From positions 1 to 64,000 of the forward strand of contig CAIJRN010000028.1 of the NCBI GenBank assembly GCA_903823115.1: a DNA stretch of 64,000 nucleotides, in the 5' to 3' direction. The stretch is from an uncultured cyanobacterium. GTDB taxonomy: Bacteria; Cyanobacteriota; Cyanobacteriia; PCC-6307; Cyanobiaceae. This document shows, in pieces, positions 17,730-27,074 of this stretch; position 1 is the first letter of the stretch, and each line of letters starts with the position of its first letter. Under the pieces are notes generated by a model that worked only from the letters and a program-made list of their open reading frames with translations, was not told the origin of the DNA and did no database searches. The position numbers and the translations under genes are program-made.

Positions 17730-18068
17730 CTAGGAACCACCTCCGACGATGGTGACCACCTCCAGCACATCGGATTCCACCACTGCCTGGGCGCTCCACT
17801 GCCGGCGCGGCAGGATTTCGCCGTTGAACTCCACGACCACCAGCGGTGGGCGATAGCCGAGATTTTCGAGCACTTCGACCAGCGTCAACCCGGCAGCACA
17901 CCGGCGCGTTTCGCCGTTGACCCGGATCTCCAGCATGGTGGCTTCTTCGGCTGCCGCTTCAAGGGTTGCCGTTTCAACGGTTGCCGCTTCAACGGCTGCT
18001 GCTGCCAGCATTGCCGCTTTCAGGGCTGCTGCATTCTCATCAGCGCCGCTGGCCTGGTTTCCGGTCAT
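17730..18068 (-). CDS. thiS: sulfur carrier protein ThiS, with Ala-rich N-terminal extension
   Basis: Carries sulfur as a C-terminal thiocarboxylate for the thiazole half of thiamine. The ubiquitin-like core begins MLEIRVNGETRR and contains 'GLTLVEVLENLGY' and VVVEFNGEILPR; it ends ...VTIVGGGS, so one Ser follows the Gly-Gly that normally ends the active form. The frame starts at ATG 18068 in a 4-base overlap with thiE, giving 112 residues, the first 44 being Ala/Glu/Thr-rich repeats. An internal ATG at 17936 would give the standard 68-residue protein. The overlap favours coupled translation from 18068; the core start cannot be excluded. Confidence 0.85.
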   Translation of the reverse strand: MTGNQASGADENAAALKAAMLAAAAVEAATVETATLEAAAEEATMLEIRVNGETRRCAAGLTLVEVLENLGYRPPLVVVEFNGEILPRRQWSAQAVVESDVLEVVTIVGGGS

Positions 18069-19156
18069 GCCTCGGTCTCCAGGCCCGCCAGCAAGGCGGC
18101 CGCCGCCGCTGCCGGATCGGGGGCCTCGGTGATCGCCCGCACCACGGCCACCCGCGTGGCTCCCGCCGCCCGCACCGCCGCCAGGTTGCCGCTGTCGATG
18201 CCACCGATGGCGAACCAGGGGATCGGTGACGCGGCTGCCGCCTCGGCCACATAGGCGAGCCCCACGGGCTCGCGGCCCGCTTTGGTCGGGGTGGCATGGA
18301 CCGGTCCCACGCCGACGTAATCGCAGCCGTCGCTGACTGCCTGCTGCAACTCTTCGATCCGATGGGTGCTGCGGCCGATCAGGCGTTCGGGCCCCAGCAG
18401 GCGGCGGGCCACCGCCGGTGGCAGATCCCCCTGGCCCAGATGCACGCCATCGGCCTCGACCGCCAGGGCGATGTCGATGCGGTCGTTGACCAGAAACAGG
18501 GCGCCGGCCTGGGCGCAGAGGGTCCTGAGGCGGCGGGCCTGCTGCAGCCGCTGCAGATCGTCGAGGGGGGGAGGCGCGCCGGGGCCGCTGACCTGCTTGG
18601 CCCGGTACTGCACCAGCCGCACGCCCCCCGCCAGGGCCGCCGCCACCACCGCCTCCAGATCCGGCACCGGGCTGGTGACCAGGTACAGATGAGCGCGGCG
18701 CAGCAGCTCGCGCCGGCCCGGTCCCAGCCTTGAGGCCTGGATCAGATCCACCTCCAGGTCGTAGACGAGGTAGCGGATGGCCGCGGCCTCCCTGGCCAGC
18801 TCGGGTTCATCGCGGCGGCCGAATTCCTCCAGCACCCGCAGGGCTTCCTGGACGCGGGCCGCATTCGCCGCCAGCACGGCGCCATCGTCAAGGCGTTCCA
18901 GCTGGGCTGGGTGGGCCAGCCCAGCCGCCGGATCACTGGCGCTGTGGCGGGCCAGCTTGAAGCGTTCGTGGTGCTGGCGGCCGAGCCGCTGGCGCAGATC
19001 CTTGCTGCGGGCCACCAGATCGGGGCGGTCCAGGGCGAAGCGACACCAGTCTTCGAGCACCCGCAGCCCTTCGCGGGCCCGATCGAGATTGGCGTCGAGC
19101 AGGCGCAGGCCGGCGGCGGACTGATGCGTCACGAAGCTGTCAGAAGCACGTTCCAC
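18065..19156 (-). CDS. thiE: thiamine phosphate synthase with N-terminal ThiD2 domain
   Basis: Joins the pyrimidine and thiazole halves to make thiamine phosphate. The N-terminal ThiD2-type helical domain (about residues 15-135: 'LLDANLDRAREGLRVLEDW', 'RVQEALRVLEEF') is typical of cyanobacterial ThiE. The TIM-barrel synthase starts about 145, with 'LYLVTSP', 'VRLVQYRAKQ', FLVNDRIDIALAVEADGVHLGQGDLP and 'ATPTKAGREPVGL', then 'FAIGGIDSGN'. 363 residues fits the fused type. The first codon is GTG. thiS follows with a 4-base overlap, forming a thiE-thiS unit. Confidence 0.95.
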   Translation of the reverse strand: MERASDSFVTHQSAAGLRLLDANLDRAREGLRVLEDWCRFALDRPDLVARSKDLRQRLGRQHHERFKLARHSASDPAAGLAHPAQLERLDDGAVLAANAARVQEALRVLEEFGRRDEPELAREAAAIRYLVYDLEVDLIQASRLGPGRRELLRRAHLYLVTSPVPDLEAVVAAALAGGVRLVQYRAKQVSGPGAPPPLDDLQRLQQARRLRTLCAQAGALFLVNDRIDIALAVEADGVHLGQGDLPPAVARRLLGPERLIGRSTHRIEELQQAVSDGCDYVGVGPVHATPTKAGREPVGLAYVAEAAAASPIPWFAIGGIDSGNLAAVRAAGATRVAVVRAITEAPDPAAAAAALLAGLETEA

Positions 19157-19191
19157 ACCCTGTCTAGGCTGTGGGCGATTGCGACAGGGCG

Positions 19192-19314
19192 ATGGCCACC
19201 GATCCGAACGGATCTGACAACCCGATGCTGGTGCTGGTGTCAGGCATCCTGCTGATGGGTGGCATCGCCGCCTTCATCGGCTGGGGCCTCACCCACGCCT
19301 ATCCCGGCGGCTAG
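19192..19314 (+). CDS. 40-residue single-span membrane protein
   Basis: ATG at 19192 to TAG at 19312. It begins MATDPNGSDNPM, continues with a hydrophobic helix (about residues 13-33, LVLVSGILLMGGIAAFIGWG) and ends LTHAYPGG. The size and layout resemble small subunits of photosynthetic complexes, but I cannot match it to a named one. The gene is divergent from thiE and overlaps the last 75 bases of ribF on the other strand. Coding is inferred from the clean start, the well-formed helix and the fact that it fills the gap. It could be a chance frame. Confidence 0.5.
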   Translation: MATDPNGSDNPMLVLVSGILLMGGIAAFIGWGLTHAYPGG

Positions 19315-20460
19315 GGGCGAGCCCTGGAGCTCAGCCAGGAGCCGGCGGGCCTCGCGGGCATCGGCGTCGATCTGGGCGCTGAGCGCTTCCAGGCTGGCGA
19401 AGCGCTGCTGATTGCGCAGCAGCTGCAGGGGCTCCACCCGCAGCTGGCTCCCCTCCAGTTCGATCTGACGATCCAGCAGGTGCACCTCCACCGCCGAGGG
19501 GGCCAGCGGATCGACCGTGGGCTGGGGGCCCAGGTTCATCACCGCCGCCATCGCTTCGCCGCAGGCCACCCCCGGTTCGCCGCTTTCCAGCCAGGCCAGG
19601 GCGGCATAGACCCCCTCCTGGGGCAGGAACTTGCGGCCATCCACCTGCAGATTGGCGGTGGGCCAGCCCAGCTGGCGGCCCAGCCCGCGGCCCCGCACCA
19701 CCCGCCCACTGAAGCGATAGGGCCGCTCCAGCAGCCTCCGGGCCTCAGCGATGCGGCCAGCGGCCAGGGCGCGGCGGATGCGGCTGCTGCTCACCCGTTC
19801 GGCGCCATCGAAGAGCATCGGCAGCACGGTGACGGCAATGCCATGGAGCTCGCCGAGGCGGGCCAGCTCGGCGGCATCACCACAGCGGCCGGCGCCGAAG
19901 CGGAAGTTGTCGCCGACGGCGATGCGGCGGGCCTGCAATTGCTCCACCAGCACCTGCTCGACGAACTGCGCCGGCGTGAGGGCCGCCAGGGCCCTGTCAA
20001 AAGGCACGAGCACCAGCTGGCGGATGCCGAGCGGCTCCAGGGCCTCCAGCTTTTCGGTCGGCAGATCCAGCCGCAGCCTCGGTTCGCCGTGGAGCACCTC
20101 GCGCGGATGGGGCCAGAAGCTCACCACCGTGGCAATCGGCTGGGGCTGCCTCCGGTCGCTTGGATCGACGGGGCCTGAATCTGGTTGGATCCGATCGGGG
20201 TGACTCCGATCCGGGTTGGACAGGTCGTCGTTGATGCGGGCTGTGCCCGACTGGCTGAGCGGGGCGCTGCAGGGAGGCACGAGGCTGGGTGGCACAACGG
20301 CCGCGATCACACGGCGATGGCCGCGATGCAGGCCATCGAAACTGCCCAGCGCAATGGCGGTGGGACGCAGGGCATCGTTGGGGTTGTGGAGCGGAATCAA
20401 CGACGCGGGCCTCGCCGCGCTGATCCTCCCATGGCAAGTTTGGTAGCCACCTGGCCGCAA
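19240..20460 (-). CDS. ribF: bifunctional riboflavin kinase / FAD synthetase
   Basis: Phosphorylates riboflavin to FMN and adenylates it to FAD. The FAD-synthetase domain opens with 'IALGSFDGLHRGHRRVI' near residue 35, with the nucleotide site 'VGDNFRFGAGRCGD' and 'VSSSRIRRALAAG'. The kinase domain shows GRVVRGRGLGRQLGWPTANL near 255 and 'GVYAALAWLE', then MNLGPQPT and 'VEVHLLD'. A Ser/Pro/Arg-rich insert near 60-105 is unusual. The frame opens at TTG 20460, but TTG at 20400 is 15 residues before the GSFDG motif, the normal spacing, and may be the true start. The C-terminus overlaps a small gene on the other strand. Confidence 0.94.
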   Translation of the reverse strand: MRPGGYQTCHGRISAARPASLIPLHNPNDALRPTAIALGSFDGLHRGHRRVIAAVVPPSLVPPCSAPLSQSGTARINDDLSNPDRSHPDRIQPDSGPVDPSDRRQPQPIATVVSFWPHPREVLHGEPRLRLDLPTEKLEALEPLGIRQLVLVPFDRALAALTPAQFVEQVLVEQLQARRIAVGDNFRFGAGRCGDAAELARLGELHGIAVTVLPMLFDGAERVSSSRIRRALAAGRIAEARRLLERPYRFSGRVVRGRGLGRQLGWPTANLQVDGRKFLPQEGVYAALAWLESGEPGVACGEAMAAVMNLGPQPTVDPLAPSAVEVHLLDRQIELEGSQLRVEPLQLLRNQQRFASLEALSAQIDADAREARRLLAELQGSPLAAGIGVGEAPADEGGDATHQQDA

Positions 20461-20483
20461 GGCGGCCCGCTGACTCCCTCCCG

Positions 20484-21065
20484 ATGGTTGATCGCCTCGA
20501 TCTGCAGTTGATTTCGGCCGCCGTGCGTCGCATGAGCTGGATCCGCCTCTGGGCCCAGGTGGTGATGGCGGTGGTGGTGATGGGGGTGCTGCTGTTCAAC
20601 AACATCGGCGGGCGCCTGGCGGCCAACTCAGCCCGGGCACTGGGCCTGGGCCCGGGTCTCTCGCTCACCACCCTCTCCTTCTTCGTACTGCTCTGGTCCA
20701 TCTGGCAGAGCGGCCTGGTGATCCGCTGCGGCAGGGCCCTGGCCAGCCCGGTACGGCCCAGCAAAGGCGAAACGGCCCGCCTGATCAAGCGCGGAGTGCT
20801 GGCCGATCTGGTGGGAGTCACCCTGGCGGTGATCGGCTATCAGGCGCTGGCGGGCAGCCTGTTCGTGCAGGCCTCGCAACAGGTTCCGGGCTTCTTCGGC
20901 GCCCAGATTCAGCAGGCTCCTGGGGCGGCAGGCCGGGTGATTGGCCTGCCGATCACCTCGATCGAGATGCTCTCGGTGCTGAGCAACACCCAGGTGTTGT
21001 TCGCCCACATGATCGGCCTGTGGATCAGCCTCTGGCTGCTGCAGCGGGTGTACCGGCGGGCCTGA
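20484..21065 (+). CDS. DUF3611 family membrane protein
   Basis: Four predicted transmembrane helices: about residues 24-45, 66-85, 107-125 and 165-185. The hydrophilic ends are short. Recognisable family segments are 'SWIRLWAQVVMAVVV' and the last helix 'VLFAHMIGLWISLWLL' with SNTQ just before it. DUF3611 is a cyanobacterial/plant plastid family of unknown role. The gene is divergent from ribF with only about 24 to 84 bases between starts, so promoters must overlap. Confidence 0.85.
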   Translation: MVDRLDLQLISAAVRRMSWIRLWAQVVMAVVVMGVLLFNNIGGRLAANSARALGLGPGLSLTTLSFFVLLWSIWQSGLVIRCGRALASPVRPSKGETARLIKRGVLADLVGVTLAVIGYQALAGSLFVQASQQVPGFFGAQIQQAPGAAGRVIGLPITSIEMLSVLSNTQVLFAHMIGLWISLWLLQRVYRRA

Positions 21066-21148
21066 ATCAGCCACCGGATCCGGGCCCGCCACTGGCCGGT
21101 CTGAACCGACCCCGAAAGCAGCGACCCCCCGGTCAGGCGGCCCCCCGG

Positions 21149-21964
21149 TCAGCCGCCCAGCAGTTCCGCCGCCGGCAGGCTCTCGGCCAGACCGCGCCAG
21201 AGCAGCTCCGGCTGCAGCGGTGTCAGCGAAGCGCCTCCCGCGTCGATCCAGGCGACATCGATCGGCCACTCGGCCGGACCGGCCACCTGGGCTTCGAGAT
21301 CATTGGCCACCTCACCGGCCAGCCAGTAGTAGGTGCGGCCGCGGGGATCAATCCGCTTGTCGAACTGATCGACATAGCGGCGTACGGCCGTGCGACACCA
21401 GCGCAGCGGCCCGATCGCCTCGCTGGCCAGCGGCGGCACGTTGAGATTGAGCAGCAGGCCTTCGGGCCAGCCGGTCCGGTGCATCGATTCGGCCACGTCC
21501 AGGGCCAGCCGGGCCGCCGGCTCGAAATGGCGCCACTGGAAATCGGCGCTGCTCACCGCCAGGGCCGGGAACCCTTCGATCGTGGCCTCCATGGCCGCGG
21601 CGACGGTGCCGGAATAGAGCACGTCAGTGCCGAGATTGGGACCGTGGTTGATGCCCGAGAGCACCAGGTCGGGTGGTTCCTCCAGCAGGCGGAACAGGGC
21701 GAGCTTGACGCAGTCCGAGGGGGTGCCGCTGCAGGCCCAGGCCCGCACCCCCGCAGCGAACAGTTCGTCGGCCCGCTCGGCCCGCAGGGGCGCGTGCAGG
21801 GTGAGGCCATGGCCGGTGGCGGAGCGTTCCTGGTCGGGACAGACCACGGTGACCTGATGCCCCCGGGCCACCGCTGCGCTCGCCAGGGCCTGGATGCCAT
21901 CGGCGAACACCCCGTCGTCGTTGCTGATCAGGATGCGGAGCGGATCCATCGGGGCGGCAGGCAC
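21149..21964 (-). CDS. surE: 5'/3'-nucleotidase SurE
   Basis: Metal-dependent phosphatase acting on nucleoside monophosphates, linked to survival and repair of damaged nucleotides. The N-terminal ISNDDGV (near residue 13) supplies the paired Asp metal ligands. Others are '[15 protein letters not shown]', [13 protein letters not shown] and [25 protein letters not shown] near 103-125. 271 residues is normal. The first ATG ([11 protein letters not shown]) and the later ATG five codons on are both possible starts. Downstream, two CCCCCCGGTCAG repeats lie between it and the DUF3611 gene. Confidence 0.95.
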   Translation of the reverse strand: MPAAPMDPLRILISNDDGVFADGIQALASAAVARGHQVTVVCPDQERSATGHGLTLHAPLRAERADELFAAGVRAWACSGTPSDCVKLALFRLLEEPPDLVLSGINHGPNLGTDVLYSGTVAAAMEATIEGFPALAVSSADFQWRHFEPAARLALDVAESMHRTGWPEGLLLNLNVPPLASEAIGPLRWCRTAVRRYVDQFDKRIDPRGRTYYWLAGEVANDLEAQVAGPAEWPIDVAWIDAGGASLTPLQPELLWRGLAESLPAAELLGG

Positions 21965-22100
21965 TGGCTCAACGCTACCGAGACTCCTGGCCCGAGAGGT
22001 CGGTCATCGGCCTCTCCGCCAGGCTCGCTGGCGCTGGCGCTGGCAAAGGCGCTGGGGCGGCTGCCTACAGTCGCGTTTCGCATCGTTTAGCCCCCAGCCC

Positions 22101-23123
22101 GTGAGCGCCATCGTCAGCCTCCAGGACCTCACCACCCAGCTGGAGCAGCTGGAGGCCGAAGCCGAAGCCGCCATCACCGCCGCCGCCGGCGCCGCCGAGC
22201 TTGAAGAGCTGCGGGTGAGCCTGCTCGGCAAGAAAGGACGGCTCTCAGCCGTGCTGGGGGCGATGGGCAAGCTGCCCGGCAGCGAACGGCCCCTGCTGGG
22301 CCAGCGGGCCAATGTGCTCAAGGACCAGGTGCAGGCGCTGCTGGCCCAGCGGCTGGAGAGCGTCAAGGCGGCGGCCATGGCGGAGCGGCTGGAGCAGGAG
22401 CGGCTGGATGTGACGGTTCCCTGCCGCTATGTACCGCCGGGCCATCGCCATCCCCTGATCAGCACGATCGAGGAGATCGTCGACATCTTTGCCGGCCTCG
22501 GCTATCGCGTCTCGGAGGGCCCCGAGATCGAGACCGACCACTACAACTTCACTGCTCTCAACATCCCGCCGCACCATCCGGCCCGGGACATGCAGGACAC
22601 CTTCTACCTGGCCCCAGGGGCCGATGGTGGTGAGCGCCTGCTGCGCACTCACACCTCGCCGGTGCAGATCCGCCATCTCGAGCAGAATCCGCCGCCGGTG
22701 CGGATCGTGGCGCCCGGTCGGGTGTTCCGCCGCGACGCTGTGGACGCCACCCATTCACCGGTGTTCCACCAGGTGGAGGTGCTGGCCCTCGATGAAGGCC
22801 TCGATTTCAGCCATCTGCGCGGCACCGTCACCACCTTCCTGCAACGCTTCTTCGGCGATCTGCCGGTGCGCTTCCGCGCCAGCTATTTCCCGTTCACCGA
22901 GCCCTCGGCCGAGGTGGATGTGCAGTGGCGCGGTCGCTGGCTGGAGGTGATGGGTTGCGGCATGGTCGATCCGGCCGTGCTCGAGGGTCTGGGCCTCGAC
23001 CCGCAGCGCTGGAGTGGCTTCGCCGCCGGTCTTGGCGTGGAGCGCTTCTGCATGGTGCGCCACGGCATCGATGACATCCGCCGGCTTTACACCAGTGATC
23101 TGCGCTTCCTGGAACAGTTCTGA
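22101..23123 (+). CDS. pheS: phenylalanyl-tRNA synthetase alpha subunit
   Basis: Catalytic half of the (alpha-beta)2 enzyme that charges tRNA-Phe. The N-terminal coiled coil (about residues 1-85) includes '[20 protein letters not shown]'. Class II motifs follow: '[19 protein letters not shown]', '[12 protein letters not shown]', '[22 protein letters not shown]' and [20 protein letters not shown]-type residues at the end (here '[15 protein letters not shown]'). The GTG at 22101 gives 340 residues, the usual length; the longer frame from 21894 has an unrelated arginine-rich lead. pheT is not in the window. Confidence 0.95.
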   Translation: MSAIVSLQDLTTQLEQLEAEAEAAITAAAGAAELEELRVSLLGKKGRLSAVLGAMGKLPGSERPLLGQRANVLKDQVQALLAQRLESVKAAAMAERLEQERLDVTVPCRYVPPGHRHPLISTIEEIVDIFAGLGYRVSEGPEIETDHYNFTALNIPPHHPARDMQDTFYLAPGADGGERLLRTHTSPVQIRHLEQNPPPVRIVAPGRVFRRDAVDATHSPVFHQVEVLALDEGLDFSHLRGTVTTFLQRFFGDLPVRFRASYFPFTEPSAEVDVQWRGRWLEVMGCGMVDPAVLEGLGLDPQRWSGFAAGLGVERFCMVRHGIDDIRRLYTSDLRFLEQF

Positions 23124-23186
23124 TGCCCCTGTTCGGCGGCGCGGCGCCTGAGCCGGCTGGCCGCCCCTGTCAGGGCTGCCGATAAA

Positions 23187-24146
23187 GTGAATCCTCTCCC
23201 CCGCCCCCGATCGGTGCCCCGTGTCGGACTGATCGTCAACGACGGCAAGGAGCTGGCCCTGGCCACTGCCGCCACCATTGAAGCCCGCCTGCAGGAGGCC
23301 GGTCTTGAGGTGGTGCGCGCCAGCAGCTCCGCCGGTGTGGTGGGCTTTGCCAATCCGGATCAGCATCTGCGCGCCAAGGGCTATGCCGCCTGCGTGCCCC
23401 CTGGTTTCGATGCCGAGATGCCCCTGGCGATCGTGCTCGGCGGCGATGGCACCGTGCTCTCCGCCGCCCGGATGACCGCCCCGATCGGCGTGCCGATTCT
23501 GACGATCAACACCGGCCATCTCGGCTTTCTGGCCGAGGCCTACCTCAAGGATCTGGATCGGGCCCTGGACCAGGTGATCGCCTCGCAATGGAGTGTGGAG
23601 GAGCGTTCGCTGCTGGTGGTGAGCGTGATGCGGGGCGAGCAACGGCGCTGGGAGGTGCTCTGTCTCAACGAGATGGCCCTGCACCGCGAGCCCCTCACCA
23701 GCATGTGTCACTTCGAAATCGCCATCGGTCGCCATGCGCCGGTGGATATCGCCGCCGACGGCGTCATTCTTTCCAGCCCGACCGGCTCCACCGCCTATGC
23801 CCTCAGTGCCGGTGGTCCGGTGATCACCCCCGATTGCCCGGTGCTGCAGCTGACGCCGATCGCCGCCCATTCCCTGGCTTCGCGAGCCCTGGTGTTCAGC
23901 GACAAGGAGCCGGTCACGGTGTTTCCGGCCACACCGGAGCGGCTGATGATGGTGGTGGATGGCAGCGCCGGCTGCTACATCTGGCCCGAAGATCGGGTGC
24001 TGGTGCGGCGCAGCGAGCAGCCGGTGCGATTCGTGCGACTGGCGGATCATGAGTTTTTCCAGGTGCTGCGCAACAAGCTGGGCTGGGGCCTGCCCCATGT
24101 GGCCAAACCCGGCAATGGCCTCGACGTGGTCGAGCCAGCGCCATGA
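23187..24146 (+). CDS. nadK: NAD kinase
   Basis: Makes NADP from NAD and ATP. Core motifs: '[14 protein letters not shown]' near residue 91 (the GGDG diphosphate-binding loop), '[12 protein letters not shown]', 'LNEMALHRE', and '[24 protein letters not shown]' near 190-213. The ORF opens at GTG 23187, but GTG 23214 gives the cyanobacterial-type start [15 protein letters not shown] and is as likely. The last codon overlaps the next gene (ATGA). This is the sugar-kinase-fold type of roughly 300 residues. Confidence 0.95.
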   Translation: MNPLPRPRSVPRVGLIVNDGKELALATAATIEARLQEAGLEVVRASSSAGVVGFANPDQHLRAKGYAACVPPGFDAEMPLAIVLGGDGTVLSAARMTAPIGVPILTINTGHLGFLAEAYLKDLDRALDQVIASQWSVEERSLLVVSVMRGEQRRWEVLCLNEMALHREPLTSMCHFEIAIGRHAPVDIAADGVILSSPTGSTAYALSAGGPVITPDCPVLQLTPIAAHSLASRALVFSDKEPVTVFPATPERLMMVVDGSAGCYIWPEDRVLVRRSEQPVRFVRLADHEFFQVLRNKLGWGLPHVAKPGNGLDVVEPAP

Positions 24147-24847
24147 GCCCGGTCGTGCTGCTGGTGGGGGCAGAGGCGGAGTTGCTGGCCTCCCGGCTGG
24201 AGGTTTCCGGCTATGCCCCACTGCGGCCCTCCCAGTTACCAGTTCCCGGCTCCGCTGGGCCTCCAGGGTCGGCTGAACCCCAGGCTCCAGGGCCCGAGGC
24301 GGTGATCCTTTCCCCCGGCAGCGATCGCCAGATCGCCGCGCTGCGCCAGCGCTGGGGGGCGATTCCGCTGTTGCTGGGCATCGAACAGGACACGGTGGCC
24401 AACCGCTGCCGCACCCTGAACAGCGGCGCCGATGACTTCTGGTTGTGTTCCCTGGGCCCCAGCGACCTGCTCACCCGCCTGCGGCTGCATCTCAACCTGA
24501 ACCTGAACCGGCGCGGCGCCGCGGCTGCCTGGCTGCAGGTGGCGGATCTGCGGCTGATTCCCTCCAGCCGCCAGGTGAAGCGGGGTCAGCGAACCCTGGC
24601 GCTGACCGCCCGCGAGTATGAACTGCTGTTGCTGTTGGCGCGCCACCGGGACGCGGTGGTCAGCCGTGAGCAGATCCTCTCGGAAATCTGGGACGATCAA
24701 CCCAGCAGTGCCAGCAACGTGATCGAGGTCTACGTGCGCTACCTGCGCCAGAAGCTGGAGGAGGGAGGCGAAGACCGCCTGCTTCACACCGTGCGCGGTG
24801 AGGGCTACTGCCTGGGGGAGACGCGGCCGCCGCGGCAGTCGCGATGA
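24143..24847 (+). CDS. OmpR-type transcription factor with degenerate receiver domain
   Basis: The C-terminal winged helix (about residues 130-230) is complete: '[32 protein letters not shown]', then [15 protein letters not shown] and '[12 protein letters not shown]'. The N-terminal receiver is not normal: the strand that should end in the phosphorylated Asp reads [10 protein letters not shown], and the acidic pair near the start is absent ([12 protein letters not shown]). It is therefore unlikely to be controlled by standard phosphorylation. A Pro/Gly/Ser-rich insert lies near residues 35-50. It overlaps nadK upstream and the DUF192 gene downstream, both by ATGA, making a compact three-gene operon. 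Target genes are unknown. Confidence 0.88.
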   Translation: MSPVVLLVGAEAELLASRLEVSGYAPLRPSQLPVPGSAGPPGSAEPQAPGPEAVILSPGSDRQIAALRQRWGAIPLLLGIEQDTVANRCRTLNSGADDFWLCSLGPSDLLTRLRLHLNLNLNRRGAAAAWLQVADLRLIPSSRQVKRGQRTLALTAREYELLLLLARHRDAVVSREQILSEIWDDQPSSASNVIEVYVRYLRQKLEEGGEDRLLHTVRGEGYCLGETRPPRQSR

Positions 24848-25650
24848 TCGGCAGCGATTCCCAGGCCGGGACTGGCAGGCGCCGCGCCGGTCAGCTGACA
24901 GCTGAGCTTTGGACCTCGGGGCTGAAGGCTGCTCAGTGTGCGAGGACTGCTTCCTGGCCAGGAGCTGTTCCTTTGCCTGGGGCCCTTCGTTCGAAAATGG
25001 CCGTTCCCGTGCCAACGGCTGTTCTCTTGCCAATAGCTGGTCTCTTGCGTACACCGGTCCTTTCGCAGACTGCGGTTTCCTGGTTGACGGCTTCCCGCCG
25101 ATGGAAAGCCGTTCCCTGGCTGCTCTCCGCTTCCCTGCTGGCGCTGTTCCCTGCCCCCGGGGTCAGGACCGCTGCCCTGGCCGCACCCCCCGCCCTGGCC
25201 GCCGCCCCCGCCGCCGGATCCGCTCCTCAGCAGCTGCCGATCACGGCCCGGGCCTGTCTTGAAGCACCCCAGGCGGCCCAATCCACCTGCATCCAGCTGG
25301 AGGTGCCGCGCAGCGAGCGGCAGTACGCCATGGGCTTGCAGCGCCGCGGCCCCCTGCCGCTGCTGCACGGCATGTGGTTCGGCTATGAGCCGCCGGCGGT
25401 CGCCCGCTTCTGGATGCACCAGACCCCCGAACCACTGGACATGCTGTTTGTCAGGGCTGGTCGCGTCATCCAGGTCGTGGCGCCGGCGGCCCCCTGCATG
25501 CGCCTGCCCTGCCGCAGCTATGGGCCCGATGAAGCGGTGAATGGGGTGCTCGAGATCGGCGCTGGCCAGGCGGCGGCGCTGGGCATCGGCGTCGGCACGG
25601 CGATTCGCGTCGAATCCTTGAGCCCGGTGCTCAGCCCTTCCGGCCGCTGA
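24844..25650 (+). CDS. DUF192 domain protein, exported
   Basis: DUF192 is a small beta-barrel domain, often in secreted proteins, with no settled function. It covers about residues 148-260: 'IQLEVPRSERQYAMGLQRR', 'HGMWFGYEPPAVARFWMHQTPEPLDMLFV', then 'GRVIQVVAPAAPCMRLPCRSYGP' and VNGVLEIGAGQAAALGIGVG. A hydrophobic stretch near 90-110 followed by Ala-rich sequence looks like a signal peptide; everything before it (about 85 residues, repetitive Ala/Ser/Arg) may be leader or untranslated. The ATG at 24844 overlaps the regulator stop. An internal ATG at 24997 is a reasonable alternative start. Confidence 0.8.
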   Translation: MIGSDSQAGTGRRRAGQLTAELWTSGLKAAQCARTASWPGAVPLPGALRSKMAVPVPTAVLLPIAGLLRTPVLSQTAVSWLTASRRWKAVPWLLSASLLALFPAPGVRTAALAAPPALAAAPAAGSAPQQLPITARACLEAPQAAQSTCIQLEVPRSERQYAMGLQRRGPLPLLHGMWFGYEPPAVARFWMHQTPEPLDMLFVRAGRVIQVVAPAAPCMRLPCRSYGPDEAVNGVLEIGAGQAAALGIGVGTAIRVESLSPVLSPSGR

Positions 25651-26965
25651 GCACCAGCACCGGATTGAGCGGTGCCAGCCGGGTGCCATCCGCCAGGGGC
25701 GCCCCGCGCCAGGCCTGATGCTGGCTCACGGACACCGTCAGTCCTGAGGCTTCCAGGCGGGGTCGCAGCTCGGCCAGGGCCTCGACGGTGGCCAGGGGGA
25801 TCACCACCAGACCAGCGGGCCGCAATCGCTGCAGCACGGCCTCCAGCAGGGCCGCCCGATCGCGGCCGCCGCCGCCCAGCAGCACCCGATCGGGATCCGG
25901 CAGGGCCGCCAGGGCTTCAGGGGCGATCCCTTCCACCACTCCCGCCGGCTTGAGGCCCAGCCGCTGGGCATTGGCCTGGATCAGGGCGGCGGCGCCGCCG
26001 CGACGTTCCACCGCCCATAAGGCGAGGGCCGGCCGCAGCCGCAGGGCCTCCAGCCCCACGGAGCCGACGCCGGCGCCCACATCCCAGAGGACGCCGGCTT
26101 CGGGCAGCTCCAGGTCGGCCAGCAGCTGGATGCGCACCTCCCGTTTGGTCATCAGGCCGGGTTGATCGGCATGTTGCAGCCAGAGGCCATCGGCGATGCC
26201 GAACAGGGGGAGCTCCAGGGGATGCGGGGGAGCAGCGGCCTCCGCCACCAGCAGGACCAGATGCAGGGGATCGAGATCGGCCGGTAGCGGCTCATTCGGG
26301 GCGAGGCGCAGCACCCGCTCCTGCGGATGACCCAGCCGCTCGCAGATCCAGCAGCCGTAGGCCGCCTCCAGGCCTGAGGCTCCGAGCATGCGCCGCACCG
26401 TCCCAGCGCCGCCCGCCCCCGGATCACAGAGAACGGCCAGGGCGGCCGGGCGTTTCTGCAAGGCTGCCGCCAGGGGCTCGGGATCGCGGCCGTGCAGGCT
26501 CACCCAGCTGGCGTCCTGCCAGGACCGGCCGATGCGGGCAAAGGCCAGTTGCAGGGAGGAGGGAGCCGGGTGGAAGCGCAGCCGCTCAGGCGGGAACACC
26601 TGCAACAGCAGCCGGCCGATGCCGAACCAGAGGGGATCGCCGCTGGCGAGCAGCACCGCCCTATGGCCGCTGGCCAGGGCCTCGCCCAGCGGGCCGAAGA
26701 TGTGCTCGGGCTTGTCGCTGGCCAACAACTCGGGACAGGGGCTTGCCGCAGGCACCCGTCCGGCCGCCTGCTCGGCCTGCCACCAGGGGGCCAGCTGCGG
26801 CAGCAGCCGCGCCGGGGCCACCACCAGGAGGGCCTCACGCAGCAGGCCCAGGCTGGGGGCGGGCAGGCCCGCCACGCCGCCGGCGTCGGTGCCGATCACC
26901 GCCAGCACCCCGGATTCACTTGCTGCCACCGTGCTGCCCAGGGTGTTCCTTGCCATTGCCACCAT
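25631..26965 (-). CDS. cobL: precorrin-6Y C5,15-methyltransferase (CbiE-CbiT fusion)
   Basis: Cobalamin pathway enzyme that methylates the corrin ring at C5 and C15 and decarboxylates the acetate at C12. The CbiE half (about residues 10-215) shows 'VLLASGDPLWFGIGRLLL' and 'VSLHGRDPEPLAAALQ'. The CbiT half (about 225-440) shows LMTKREVRIQLLADLELPE, the SAM loop 'LWDVGAGVGSVGLEALRL' and 'DRVLLGGGGRDRAALLEAV'. ATG 26965 (MVAMARN) gives 444 residues; ATG 26956 is the alternative. The frame to 27244 overlaps the next gene. It ends 20 bases inside the convergent DUF192 gene. Confidence 0.92.
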   Translation of the reverse strand: MVAMARNTLGSTVAASESGVLAVIGTDAGGVAGLPAPSLGLLREALLVVAPARLLPQLAPWWQAEQAAGRVPAASPCPELLASDKPEHIFGPLGEALASGHRAVLLASGDPLWFGIGRLLLQVFPPERLRFHPAPSSLQLAFARIGRSWQDASWVSLHGRDPEPLAAALQKRPAALAVLCDPGAGGAGTVRRMLGASGLEAAYGCWICERLGHPQERVLRLAPNEPLPADLDPLHLVLLVAEAAAPPHPLELPLFGIADGLWLQHADQPGLMTKREVRIQLLADLELPEAGVLWDVGAGVGSVGLEALRLRPALALWAVERRGGAAALIQANAQRLGLKPAGVVEGIAPEALAALPDPDRVLLGGGGRDRAALLEAVLQRLRPAGLVVIPLATVEALAELRPRLEASGLTVSVSQHQAWRGAPLADGTRLAPLNPVLVLSGRKG

Positions 26966-27074
26966 GATGCTCAGCGGGGGCTCCTGTCCTCTGCTGATCT
27001 GTTCCAGCGGTGATCCACGCCGATCAGGAGCAACGGCTGTCTGAAACGGAGCTGTTGGCTTGGCGGCTTGCAGA

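Noticed and set aside
17930-18030. Short repeats in the thiS extension, considered as a minisatellite or CRISPR-like array
   Set aside because: Units are irregular, only 12-15 bases and in frame with thiS. No CRISPR array or cas gene was seen anywhere in the window.
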